In this document: piece after piece, positions 44,199 through 54,410 of the stretch
Position numbering within the stretch: position 1 is the stretch's first letter
Layout: each line of letters begins with the position of its first letter
Source of the DNA: Aedes albopictus
Taxonomy: Eukaryota; Arthropoda; Insecta; Diptera; Culicidae
Direction: 5' to 3'
Length of the DNA stretch: 64,000 nt
Assembly (NCBI RefSeq): GCF_035046485.1
Contig: NC_085138.1
Span: 363,695,238 to 363,759,237 of the forward strand
The notes under the pieces: model-generated
Told to the model about the DNA's origin: nothing
Databases searched by the model: none
The model's input: only the letters and a program-made list of their open reading frames with translations
Made by a program: the position numbers and the translations under genes

Positions 44199-45979
44199 GT
44201 GCCATACCTCTGGAATGCAATCCCTGGATCCAATTTTTTGCCGGGCATATGTTTCACGTTGTCCAGGATAAGACATATGCCGCTGGAATTCTCGCGTGTG
44301 GATAGCTTGGCGCTCTAGTAATCATTTCGGAAGAAAATACACTTAATCCAACGCTCTGGTATGGTGTTCGTTTTGTTTAACAAACGGCCTCTGTGGTTCA
44401 TTGGGGAGCTCGCGGAACTGGCTGTGGCTGTATTGTTATTTACTCAGATTTATCAATGTCAGCATATTTCCACTAATTAATAGTCAGAAAATCGCTAGCG
44501 ATTTTATTCGATTTCAAGCCGCTTCAACATAGCCATAGCGGCTCATAGGTAGTATAGAACGCTTTCGGCAACACTCACAAATTGCGCATTCTAATTCGGC
44601 GTCGTTCGTACTTCCCATTTTCCTCCAAATGGCACTTTGCTACCCGTCTTCGTCTAGGATAAATGATGACAATCATATGTCTTCTTATCGTGTATTAGGG
44701 TCACCATATGTGGTAAGACTGAAGTACAGTTGTAAATTTTAGAAATATTCTGCAAATTTTCAATCGTTACACATTCACTCTTTGAGCCAAACTAAAATAA
44801 ATTCAAAACTGAATCGTCCGATAAATGAATAATTTTTTACTTTTTCATTAAGATTCTTAACCAGTAGTAGTAGATCATTATGAACCATTTCGTGCAAAAA
44901 CAAGTGCAAAACTTGGTAACCCTACCCCACACATCAGGTTTTGGCACACTTAAAGACGTAAAAAAGGAACATTCATCCATCCATCCGTTCTTGGCGCTTT
45001 CGTGTTTTACGATGATGTACAGCTATAATGCGAGACTCGTTTAATCCACATTCACGATTTCCCCATTCACCGCGCTGCAGCAGCACACAACAGCTCGTTC
45101 TGCTCCGTCCGCTCGCTCCCCCGTGTCAAGTGATAAATGATGATCGACGTCAAATTGGTAGCCATTGTTCACCTGAAGAAGCAGCCAGAAGACGTTCCGT
45201 TGAAAGAGTTTCCGTTTGAGCTTCTTCAAGTCTTCAACAGCGGGAGTGCTAATGAACCCGGTGCAAGTTTTTGCACATTGACCTTAACCTAGACTTTAGC
45301 TGTGGAAATGCAGTTTTCTACTACGATATGCAAGTTTGTTTTAGCGCCCTAGTATCTATAACTTGCGACATCACGGCGCGTCAGTGCAGTAAACGTGGGC
45401 AAATGCGATAACATTGCTAAAGAGTCGTCGCCCGGTCGGTGGAGAATGGCTCTAATCTGGCTCAATCCTCTTTCCAAGTGCATGGGCTCGGTCAAGTGAC
45501 ACACGTTGTAGCGGTGCGGTGTGCGTAAACGTGCCATCTGCTAGCCGGTTCCGTAATGGGGCTTTGAGTTAGTTTGTATCACAGAAGTACGAACAAAAAG
45601 TAGGGCGTGTGAATCCCTAGAAATGCAAATGCAAAGTAGTTGACATTGCTGAAAATGTAGCATTTTTCGTCGAGAACCACCTGGGACGGGCACGCGTGTT
45701 GGTGCGGGCTGGAACAAAAATTAAAAAAAAAAATCGTTTGGAATGAGTCACTTTCTACTTGCAGAGCCGTGCCGTGCCTGCGTTGCCTCCCATGAGTTTA
45801 TTGTGATACATAATATTTTGCTATATTTTCCTTTGTCAACGCACTTGGTGACAAGCCCACCGAAGTATGCAAGCTGACCTACAGTCAGTCCTTTGTACAC
45901 TTATTTTTATGTACAGCTTTTGACTTGAAAGCTACGTCTTTGGCAAATCTGCAACACATTGTACTCAAAATATAATCGC
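44199..45979. other. Unassigned, 1.8 kb
   Basis: No coding pattern or repeat is recognised. The open stretch at 45,028-45,219 lacks conserved motifs. A TTAAAAAAAAAAATCG A-run lies at 45,721-45,735. Confidence 0.5.
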
Positions 45980-47110
45980 AGCTTACTTTAAGGGATCTTT
46001 TAAAAGGAATCCTTGGACAAATATTAGGTGAAATTTTAGGAGGATTCTTTGAAAAAAAAAAAAATGGATAGGATTAAGAAGAATCCCTTTAAATAATTAC
46101 TGGAGGAATCCTTGAAGGAACGGCTGAAGTAATCTTTGTAGTAATTCTCGACCGGAGAATTTTTGATAGGTATCACCAGGAAACTTTGCTGCAACTTGAA
46201 TTTATGAATCTTTGGAAAATTTCTCGAGCAACAGGTGATGTGTTAGGACCTGGTATTGACGGTATTTCTGGGGGATTTGCCGTACGGTGAAGATCTAATC
46301 CGTTGTCGATCGGCCGTCGATAAGGCCAGCTTGATAACTTCCCACGAACACATTCGTTTCAGGTGACAGACGACGGAAAATATTCTAGGATAGCACTCTG
46401 AAACTGTCACGTTCCAAATGGACGCCTTTCTTGTGAATGGGGCAGATTAACGCTTCCTTCCATTCCTCTGGTAGCTGTTCGGTTTCCGAGATCCTGATTA
46501 TCTACCGGTGCAACCGGATGCATCTCTGAGCATAAACCTGTAAAAATGTCAATTGTCGTATTCCCGGAAGGACCATTGGAAGAATTCATGAAGGTATTCT
46601 CGTAAAACCTTGAAACTATCGCTGGAGGAAACCCTCGAGGATCCGTGTAAGCATTCCTGAAGGGAATCCCTGGAGAAATTCTCAAATAATTTGCTGGAGG
46701 TATTTCCGCAGAACACTCAAACTGTGGAGTTCTTGGAAAAATCTTTGTATTCACTTGAAGGAATTCCTGGACTTATCGCTGGAATAAATTCAAAAAAAAA
46801 AATTCTGGAGAAATCTATAAAGCAAATTCTAGACGAACTCCTGGTGCATTACCAAAAAATTCTTGGAGAAATCCCTGAGAACATCCCGAAAATACCTTAA
46901 GGAACCCTAGGATAAGACCTAAAACTAGACGAATTTCAGGGGGAATTTCTGAATGAATACCACGACAAATTTTTGGGAGAATCCCTGAAGGACTTTTAAA
47001 AGGAACACTCTCAATAATCCCTAAAAAAACTCCTAGTGGAATCTCTGGGGAGTTCTTGAAGAAATCCATGGATTACTTCTTGAAGGATTTCTTGGAGAAA
47101 CAACTCGGGT
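45980..47110. repeat. Degenerate GGAATTCCTGG-type repeat array
   Basis: Repetition of GGAATTCTTGAA, GAAATCCCTGG, TCCTGGAG and similar 12-16-base motifs without a strict period. A LINE fragment occupies 46,246-46,512 within it. The array continues on both sides of the LINE piece with the same style, so the piece was inserted into the array. Confidence 0.65.
46246..46512 (-). pseudogene. Short RT fragment of the RTE-like LINE
   Basis: Minus-strand text encodes ISETEQLPEEWKEALICPIH and KKGVHLE, then a roughly 30-bp deletion, then RRLSPETNVFVGSYQAGLID and GRSTTDXIFTVRQIPQKYRQ. It covers the same RT region as 47,400-47,690 and is a separate copy, not a continuation. Confidence 0.65.
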
Positions 47111-47198
47111 AGGGGTGAAGTACTGACGATCAAATCGTGATATTTTTTTGGTTGATATTAGAGATAGAAGTACTGAACATGTTATCAAAAAAAAGTTC

Positions 47199-48690
47199 CT
47201 TCCAGAGCGATGTTGAAGAGTCGTCACCTTGTCGCAGTTCCCGGCGAGATTCGAATGAACTGGATAGATCAGCCGAAACCCTTCAGTAGGTCCGAAACCC
47301 TTACGCAGTTTTGCACACCGTCCATTGTTGCTTTAATCAGACTAGTCAGCTTCCCAGGAAAGCCGTTTTCATCCATGATTCTCCATAGTTCTGCGCAGTG
47401 GATACTGTCATATGCCACTTTGAAGTCAATGAACAGGTGATGCGTTGAGACCTGGTATTCACGGCATTTCTGGAGGATTTGTCGTACGGTGGATGATCTG
47501 AACGGTGTCGACCGGCCGTCGATATTTTCCCACGAACTCATTTACTTTAGGTGAAAGACGACGGAAGATGATCTGCACTTTGTAGGCAGCATTCAAAAAA
47601 GTGATAGCTTTGAAGTTCTCACATTCCAAATGGTCGCCTTTCTTGTGAATGGGGCAGATTACCCCTTCCTTCCACCCCTCCGGTAGCGGTTCGGTTTACC
47701 TGATCTTGACTATCAACCGATGCAGACAGGTGGCCAACTTTTCCGAGCCCATCTTGATGAGTTCTGCTGCGATATCTTTCTTACCAGCCGCTTTGATGGT
47801 TTTTGAGCTGGTTGATGACATCCTCAACTTCCCTCAGCGTGGGAGTTAGTTCGTTCCCGTCCTCTGCTGCACCAACATAGTCATTTCCTCAGCTGCCTTG
47901 ATCCCCCGTGTCTACATTCTCTTTGCCATTCAGGTGCTCGTCGAAGTGCTGCCTCCACCTTTCGATCACTTCACGTTTGTCCGTCAGGAGGCACCCGTCC
48001 TTATCCCTGCAGATTTCGCGGCACGAAGTCTTTGCGGGATGCATAGAGCTTCTTGTAGAATTTCCGTGTTTCTTGTGAACGGCACAGCAGTTCCATTTTC
48101 TCGCACTCTGCTACTTGCAAGTGGCGCTTTTTCTCCCGGAAGAGGCGGGTCTGCTGCTTCCGTTTTTGTCTGTATCGCGATTCTGTCTTGAGATTCTGCG
48201 TATGTACTGTGGCGACATTCGGTTGCTTCAGTCGCTCTAGATCGTACCGGGGCGACCGCTGGTATTGTACATTGTTAATAATGGAGAGTTTTGGGTGCAG
48301 GTTAACCAACACTAGGTAGTAATCAGAGTCGATATTCGCGCCATGATAGGTCCTGACGTCGATAATGTCGGAGATTTACGATTCCGTTTGCTGTGGTGAT
48401 CTCCAGGTGTAACGATAAAGGAGGCTATGCTGGAAGAAAGTGCTACGTATGGCTATGTTCTTGGAGGCGGTGAAATCGATGAGGTGGGGCCATTTTCGTT
48501 CGTGAGCTGGTGGGCGCCAAACTTTCTAATCGTCGGTCTGAATTCTTCCTCCTGGCCTACCTGAGCGTTAAGATCATCTGTGATGATCTTGACGTCGTAG
48601 TATAGACAGCGGACGTACTTGCGTTCGAGTTAGGAGTTAATGCGTCCTTGTCCTCAGTGCTTTCGGAGTGAGGACTGTGCACGTTTATTA
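47199..48690 (-). pseudogene. RTE-like LINE in left duplication arm (RT and linker)
   Basis: Minus-strand order: the basic linker with KQQTRLFREKKRHLQVAECE and KMELLCRSQETRKFYKKLYA at about 48,010-48,180, then the RT lead-in HLECENFKAITFLNAA near 47,590. AYDSIHCAELWRIMDENGFP and GKLTSLIKATMDGVQNCVRV follow to 47,270, and the copy ends at GDDSSTSLWKV-type text near 47,200. Numerous stops and indels; the FADD palm and C-terminus are lost. The 5' half is continued at 50,678-51,045 beyond the Jockey-type insertion. It mirrors the LINE at 58,985-64,000. Confidence 0.75.
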
Positions 48691-48739
48691 TTAAGATAAA
48701 CTACGATTTACAACCTCTCCTTTCAATGCAAGCAGTTCC

Positions 48740-49541
48740 CGAACAGCTGGAAGCATTCGTTCCTGTTCCCAGTTCATAAAAAAGGGGAAAAACGCGATGT
48801 TCGTAACTACCGTGGAATAACTTCGCTCTCTGCCTGCTCTAAAGTATTCGAAATTATAGTAAACGATGCACTGTTTGCTTGGAGTGGCACAAAACAAGCA
48901 ACAAAGACTGCGCCCTCTTTTTCTTTATCCCAACCGGTAACAGATAATGACATGATCTCGATTTTTTTTGTTGCAGACAAAACGGAAGCTGATTTTGTTG
49001 CGTACTTTTCAACTAGTGAATAATCAATAATTACCAACCCAAAATCGAAACTTTTTGATGACACATCTTCAGCAGCGTTGCAATGTTTACCGACTCGAAG
49101 TTACCGCTCGAAAATCACAATTCAAGGCCTCAAAATCGCTAAACTCGTGCTGCATGATCTTTATCCTATTCTGTTCAAGTTGGGACAAACCTATGTGGCA
49201 TTGGGTAGAATGTCGCAACAAATTCAGGTTGCGACATTGTCGTTATTGTTGCGCGATGGTTGAATTTTGATTCACTGGCTCCTACTCTTCTCGCTCTTCA
49301 TCAACGATGTTTCTATAATTCTGCCGCCTGGGGTGAGACTGTTTTATGCCGATGCCGCCAAAATATACATGGTTGTCAATAGCCTTGGTGACTGTATTGA
49401 ACTACAGACGCTCTTGTGCCGATTTGAGCAGTGGTGCGTAAATAACTGCCTAACCTTGAGTGTTAACAAATGCCAGGTGATTAGCCTTAGCAGAAAACTG
49501 AAACCGATCATGTACGAATATACGCTATCTGATATACCTCT
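48740..49541 (+). pseudogene. Jockey-type RT, N-terminal and palm segments
   Basis: FPNSWKHSFLFPVHKKGEKR and DVRNYRGITSLSACSKVFEI lie at about 48,745-48,860. The palm LFSLFINDVSIILPPGVRLF and YADAAKIYMVVNSL lies at 49,281-49,385, with the catalytic YADD decayed to YADA. NCLTLSVNKCQVISLSRK follows at 49,444. Between these blocks, 48,890-49,265 does not read as RT. It includes a 60-codon open stretch (QGLKIAKLVLHDLYPILFKL) of unknown origin. Confidence 0.7.
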
Positions 49542-49913
49542 TGTTAGAAATAGGCAAAAGATTTCCTTCAGTGCTTAGTGAGCCCCGAGTTATCCGTTGC
49601 ATAGTATTCTTCGTTATATTCTGCCATGGCTACAGTTGAGTAACAACAGAGGAAAGGGAGAAGAGCAGTTGTTGTAGTATCATGTCTAAAAGGTAGTTAG
49701 CAGAACATCGTAACGAGAGTTATTAATGATGCAATATTTGGGATGTTGAGTCGAGTATTGGAAGACAAAAATGGAACTTAAATGTAAGTTACTAAGCAAA
49801 TGTAAGTGTAATATAAACTAATAAAATATGAACTATTTGCAGTCTTGAAGCTGCCGAAACTGTAAGCTGCTCTCGAGAAGTTTCGCTTCTTCCAAGAAAT
49901 CACGTTCTCAACA
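49542..49913 (+). mobile_element. Solo LTR, 372 bp
   Basis: It begins TGTTAGAAATAGGC and ends CACGTTCTCAACA. The 5-bp duplication CCTCT lies on both sides (49,537-49,541 and 49,914-49,918). Its removal joins the Jockey-type reading from SDIPL to ERVHRIRDLG. AATAAAATATG near 49,821 is a poly(A)-type signal. TG...CA ends, size and TSD fit an LTR left after LTR-LTR recombination. The TGTTAGAAATAGG start is copia-like, which is an inference. Confidence 0.85.
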
Positions 49914-50540
49914 CCTCTGGAACGAGTGCACCGTATACGCGACCTCGGCGTCATCCTAGATGAAAAGCTTACATTCCGGTTCCACTATGAAGACGTTATA
50001 TCTAGAGCGAACAGACAGCTTGGCTTTATAATGAAAATCGCTAATGAATTCCGCGATCCACTTTGTTTAAAATCACTGTATTGTGCACTTGTGCGGTCCG
50101 TTGTTGAGTTTGCCGTCGTCGCGTGGTGCCCTTATCAAACCACCTGGATATCTCGCATCGAATCAATCCAGAAAAAGTTCGTACATTTCGCGCTAAGGAA
50201 TCTTCCTTGGCAAAATGATCAACGCATGACTCCCTACCATGATCGCTGTCAACTATTGGGAATCGACACTTTGGAGAATAGACGCCGAACCGCGCAGACT
50301 ATGTTCGTGGTCAAGTTACTGAACGGCAGCGTTGATTCTTCTCAAATTTTAGCCAGAATAATCATTAATGCTCCAACACGATCGCTCCGGAGGCAAAACC
50401 TCCTCAGGTTGGAAGGTCGGAACACCGCTTATGGACAGCACGACCCTGTTCATTTTATGTCGGAAACTTTCAACACCGTTGCTCACATTTTCGACTTTAA
50501 CGTATCTGTTTCCACACTCCAGCAACGATTTACGTCATAG
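49914..50540 (+). pseudogene. Jockey-type LINE ORF2 C-terminus
   Basis: Open for just over 200 codons: RVHRIRDLGVILDEKLTFRF, SLYCALVRSVVEFAVVAWCP, RIESIQKKFVHFALRNLPWQ, YHDRCQLLGIDTLENRRRTA and FDFNVSVSTLQQRFTS, then TAG. This block is shared by Jockey/CR1-type LINEs after the RT domain. The stretch itself has no frameshift. Confidence 0.8.
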
Positions 50541-50677
50541 TTCCGTACCATGAGTTAGTTGTTTTTGTTCATGACCAATGTTTTTAATTAATTGTACGAT
50601 ATGAGGCATTTTTTTTGAATTTTAAAGCTTCATTAAGACATTTTGTCAGATGGAGGTAAATAAAAATAAATAAATTA

Positions 50678-51045
50678 TGCTGAAGTTGAACAATCGGCCC
50701 TTGATCCTCAACATGCACATTCTTTCGTCGATCTGCATGTCGTCCATCTCGATGAAAGTTGTTCCCAGCTTACGTGTATTGCCGCAACTCTGTCCAGCAC
50801 ACCTCCTGAAGCGCTACGATGCCAAACCCGCAGTTCTTCAGTAGATCGGTGAGTATACGGGTACTCCTAATAAAGTTGAAAGATCGGCAGTTTCACGTAC
50901 CGGGGTTCCCAATCGCAAGTCCTTTTTGTTCGCTGGGGTTGTTGCCGTTCGTCTCGGTTCGTATTATTCTATTGCTGATTTCCTGAACCCCATGCATATA
51001 ATACCAGTACCGTCCAACACGGTAATTGTCGAACATCTCAGACCT
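50678..51045 (-). pseudogene. 5' part of the RTE-like LINE, left arm
   Basis: On the minus strand it covers the endonuclease start (text matching STRILADLLKDRGFSIVALH of the right arm) and the MLRIKGRLFNFS block. It carries a deletion relative to the full-length LINE. It is the other half of the LINE at 47,199-48,690 and mirrors 58,985-59,920. Its 5' end abuts the shared OBP upstream region near 51,045. Confidence 0.7.
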
Positions 51046-52426
51046 TTTCCTAGATGTGCAGAAAAGAATAAGGAGTAGCGTAGTGTTGGGAATGTCATTT
51101 TGGTGAAGGAAGAACCGTGAGCTCGCTGCGCTTTACGGTGAAATATGCATCCAGAATACTGTTAAGGCTTTTAAGCGCTAGAAGGCGTTGAACGCTGCGA
51201 ACATTGTGTGTGCCCCTGGTAGAGCGTGATCTGATGAATGTGGCTCGTAACGTGACCAAGGTTGGGAAACTACAACACAACCAAAAGTTGCTGCGCCAAT
51301 TGTGGAAACGCATTGACGATATGTGATATAATACCAAATAAATAAATGATGTAGGTCAACGAACGGCGGCCGTGCATGGTGTTGCGATAGGTGCAATTAG
51401 CATACCGTAAGCTTCGGAAGTTCTAGTTTCCATGTGCCTGTCGTCAACCGAAAGAGAAAACGCCGTTTTTGGGTGTTGCGTTTTTGCTTGCTTTGAACAC
51501 GTTCACACGTTTTCCCAGCCAAAACTACCGCCCGCAACGAACTACTTAAGGTTCATTTGGATCGCCTAGGTAAGGAATGCAGTAGTATTACTAGTTGACG
51601 CTGTTAGTCTAGTCTGCCGCTTAGTGGAATGATCATAATTCTAGTTGGAGTGGCCTTATTCGGTGGAGTGTTTGGCGCTGGTCAGCATGATGCAGTTTTC
51701 AAAAGCATCGCGTCCACAGGCGGAGAGTGCGCACGGTATCTGAACAATGACGGCACTGGAGACTGCAACACACACTGCGTAGCAGTGGTTGATCACGTTT
51801 GGAATGATACAGTGGCCATGTTCACGCGGAACTATGAGAGGTTCTTCGTCCCGGTTCCGGATGATCAATGTTACCAAAATCGTACACTGCGTTGTTTGGC
51901 GCAGGTGGACAGTGTAATACCAGTTGCCGACAAGTGCGCTAGAGCACAGAAATTGGGACAGTGTTATGCTGATCAACATGGGCAGATGAACGCCAGCCAG
52001 TTGTTCTACAGACCAATGACGAATATTCAATACAACAGAGTTTTTCAACAGTGTGCCTCCATGCTGGGTCTCTCGAACGATGATCTGAAGGAAATGGCCG
52101 CTAAAGGTATCCAAAATGTAGCAGCGTCTGCGTGTTTAATGCGATGCCTATGGATTCGAATGGGGATCTACAGCGATGATGTGGGTTTCGATTTGACCTT
52201 GGCAACGGGACAGTGCGGGAAGTACAATCCGGCGTTGGATCCGGTCCCTTGTCAGGCCAGGCTGGTAGCGGAAGAATGCGATAAGTGTAAGAGGGCCATT
52301 CGTATAGCACAGGAATGTCTGGATCTTCGTTATAGTGTTGAACAGTTGGACGAAAGTCAGCCGCCGCAGTTGAAGTTTAACTTGGAAATTTATGATTTCA
52401 ATTGTATTATCCTCTGCGATTTTGGG
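50680..52426 (+). repeat. Inverted duplication, left arm (gene-proximal part)
   Basis: This segment matches 57,606-59,219 and on into 59,740-59,900 in reverse complement. The match includes the LINE 5' end, about 580 bp of gene upstream sequence and the coding sequence to its last few codons. The arm extends outward through the LINE toward 47.2 kb. Similarity stops within the final codons of the gene, which marks the inner breakpoint. Confidence 0.8.
51046..51628 (+). promoter_or_regulatory. Conserved upstream region of the first odorant-binding gene
   Basis: It is shared with 58,407-58,985 of the other copy. The closest 100 bp are almost unchanged: GAACTACTTAAGGTTCATTTGGAT, GCAGTAGTATTACTAGTTGACGC and TGTTAGTCTAGTCTGCCGC just before the ATG. 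No canonical TATA box is evident. The LINE 5' end points the opposite way, so the region lies between two divergent starts. Confidence 0.5.
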
Positions 52427-52438
52427 ATTTACTTGTGA
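51629..52438 (+). CDS. Two-domain odorant-binding protein (PBP/GOBP family)
   Basis: A single open exon of 269 residues from ATG to TGA. Residues 1-17 (MIIILVGVALFGGVFGA) form a signal peptide, so the product is secreted. There are 17 cysteines in the mature part. Domain 1 has C34, C46, C50 (CxxxC), C81, C89, C103 and C112. Domain 2 has C142, C169, C173 (26-residue gap, then CxxxC), C196, C208, C217, C220 and C230, with C259 and C263 at the end. The long C1-C2 gap and CxxxC pair are the core of insect odorant-binding folds. Two such domains in one chain match the atypical (dimer-type) OBPs of mosquitoes. Such proteins carry small hydrophobic ligands in sensillar lymph or other fluids; the ligand and tissue are unknown here. 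The copy at 57,594-58,406 differs at 10 of the first 265 residues. Confidence 0.9.
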   Translation: MIIILVGVALFGGVFGAGQHDAVFKSIASTGGECARYLNNDGTGDCNTHCVAVVDHVWNDTVAMFTRNYERFFVPVPDDQCYQNRTLRCLAQVDSVIPVADKCARAQKLGQCYADQHGQMNASQLFYRPMTNIQYNRVFQQCASMLGLSNDDLKEMAAKGIQNVAASACLMRCLWIRMGIYSDDVGFDLTLATGQCGKYNPALDPVPCQARLVAEECDKCKRAIRIAQECLDLRYSVEQLDESQPPQLKFNLEIYDFNCIILCDFGIYL

Positions 52439-52880
52439 TAGTGGAGGTTATGCTAAAAAACTTGTTCCAACGAAACGCCATGAAATCGATTTGTTTATCT
52501 CTAATCCCAAGAAGGTGAAATATCACATTTTTGTTATAAGTATCACATAAATAATGTATTTGGAAAGTATTCTAGTATACATAAGCTCCAATCAAGAGGT
52601 AATTTTCAAAGAGGTAACATGTTTGAGGTTTACAGTAGTCTTCTGAGCAGTTTTATTGTGACATAGTAATGTGAACTTTCAAGTTCTTTCCTGCTAGCAA
52701 CGCAATGTTAGAAATTGGATTGAAGTTTGCCTTTAATTGCCTATCAGCTGGGTTTGTTATGGCTATTTTCAACAAGCTGTTCACGTAAAATTATGTGAGA
52801 TTTCATCAATAAACTTTTCAGCATTCATGCTTTTATGTATTGCCGCAATAACAGAGAACAGGATAGAAAATTTATTAGGA
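52439..52880. other. Downstream of the first odorant-binding gene
   Basis: It shares no clear similarity with the sequence downstream of the second gene, which supports a breakpoint at the 3' end. A weak poly(A)-like ATAAATAAT lies near 52,549. Confidence 0.5.
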
Positions 52881-53464
52881 CGGCGCAACATTTTTTTGTC
52901 TCAAGAGCAAACTTATGTGTCTCTGACAGATTTTAGGCCGCTGAATCCAAATCTGTGCTCAGAATTGCTCCAGCACGTCGCAATTTTGAGCTATACCTAA
53001 AACAAAGGATAAATTGGTCAATTAAAATCTAAATTAACGACTCATGCAAAATATTTCGTTTTACCAAATCAAATTTGATAGATTTAGGCATTTTATGTCA
53101 GTATGTAAACTTGCATGCAACTTTTGGAGGGTGACTTGTTTGGGAAATATCGTATCTAACATAAATCGCTCAAAACTTTAAAATTGGATTTGGTAAAACG
53201 AAATATTTTGCATGAGTCGTTAATTTAGATGTTAATTGGCCAATTTTTCCTTTCAGTGGTTAAAAAAATTTTTCCATGCTTAATTGTTTGCAGCCAAAAA
53301 AGCCCAAAATCGCATAATTTGCCCTATAAATTGGGGTATAGCTCAAAATTGTGACGTTCTGGAGCAAATCTGAGCCCAGATTCGGATTCAGTGGCCCAAA
53401 ATCTGTCAGAGACACATAAGTTTGCTCTTGAGACAGACCAAAAGTTAATTTTTGTTACGCTGTG
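52881..53464. mobile_element. GCGCAACATTTTTTTGTC palindromic MITE, second near-complete copy
   Basis: It runs from GGCGCAACATTTTTTTGTCT to the GTTACGCTGTG end with the same arm phrases as 39,951-40,613. Part of the left arm is deleted after GAGCTATACCT, so it is shorter (584 bp). Confidence 0.7.
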
Positions 53465-54091
53465 TAATTGCAGTTTTAATTGTATTGATAGTTCTTGTTC
53501 ATTTTGTCTATTTGTGTTGTAGCAGCAGATTTTAATTTTATATTTAGGATATTTATCTTATCTATGTCGTACAAGACTCTGTATGTATGATTCAAACATT
53601 ATTCAATATAGGATTTTTTTCTGAGTTGTTTTAAAATATTTTTCGATATTATTTTTTTGTTTTTCTTAAATAATTAAAAAAAGTGCAGAAAACCCAAAAC
53701 AATTTAAATCATGTGAAAATTCCTGGGAAATATTACTGAAAAAATATTGATGAATCCCTGAAATAACCGGTGGAGAAAAAAAGGTAAAAAAGGGAGGCGC
53801 TTCTGAGAAAAAAAAATACATTCATGAATATCCGGAGGGAGGATAAGGGATCTCTGTATTAATTTCTGTATAAATTTCTAAAGAAAATCCCGCTCGAATC
53901 ACTGAAAGAAATCATGCGAGAAGCATTGAAAGAATCCCTGAAGAAATTCTTGAAGACACTTCGCTTCATGAATTCACATTGGAAGCAAAAATGTAATCAC
54001 TGGAAAAAATCCATGAACGAGTTCCTAGACGAGCAGTTTGTTTTGCTGCAAACGCAACTGCGTTGTGGATTGGCATCTAAGCTGCAAGAGA

Positions 54092-54258
54092 CCCAAGCAA
54101 CACACATGTTATAATAAAGTTACGACAGCGCAAGTTTTGGTTATATAGAAGTTTATTTTACGTAATCCTAACATTGTGTTGAAATAACGTAAAATAAACT
54201 TCTATACAACCAAAACTTGCGCTGTCGTAACTTTTGTATAACATGTGTGTTGCTTGGG
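54092..54258. mobile_element. CCC-ended element C, fully palindromic micro-MITE
   Basis: CCCAAGCAACACACATGTTATA at the left is mirrored at the right, and the arms run about 78 bp each to a short TAACATTGTGTT centre. GAGA flanks both sides (54,088-54,091 and 54,259-54,262), of which the inner GA matches the 2-bp flank seen for elements A, B and D. 167 bp in all. Confidence 0.85.
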
Positions 54259-54337
54259 GAGATAGGTTTGTGAAAAAGAAGTGTTCACGGTGTGGCTTCG
54301 GAATCACTTTGGCGTTCTATTCCGCAGAATCATTACC

Positions 54338-54410
54338 TGTTCTGTAGCTTAGTTGGTTAAAGCGCCGGTCTAACGAATACGGAATCGTGGGTTCGAATCC
54401 CACCAGAACG
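54338..54410 (+). tRNA. tRNA-like gene, anticodon position AAC (Val), possibly a pseudogene
   Basis: A 73-base cloverleaf can be drawn. The acceptor TGTTCTG pairs with CAGAACG through one U-G pair. The D arm is GCTT...AAGC and the T arm is GTGGG-TTCGAAT-CCCAC. The anticodon loop CTAACGA puts AAC at the anticodon. The anticodon stem CCGGT pairs with AT(A)CGG only if one A is bulged and a G-U pair is allowed, so it may be non-functional. TTTTTTTT at 54,414-54,421 would terminate Pol III. No CCA is encoded, as expected in eukaryotes. Confidence 0.45.

Larger units (their letters stand above)
48689..50677 (+). mobile_element. 5'-truncated Jockey-type LINE inserted in the RTE-like LINE
   Basis: The flanking RTE-like sequence is continuous across this block: CACGTTTATTAT at its left rejoins ATGCTGAAGTTGAACAATCG at its right. 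A TAAATAAAAATAAATAAAT tail at 50,655-50,677 marks its 3' end. It encodes RT fragments and the conserved C-terminus. It is itself interrupted by a solo LTR at 49,542-49,913. Confidence 0.75.

Noticed and set aside
45028..45219. Possible short secreted or 5' UTR ORF
   Set aside because: No signal peptide, domain or splice context supports it.
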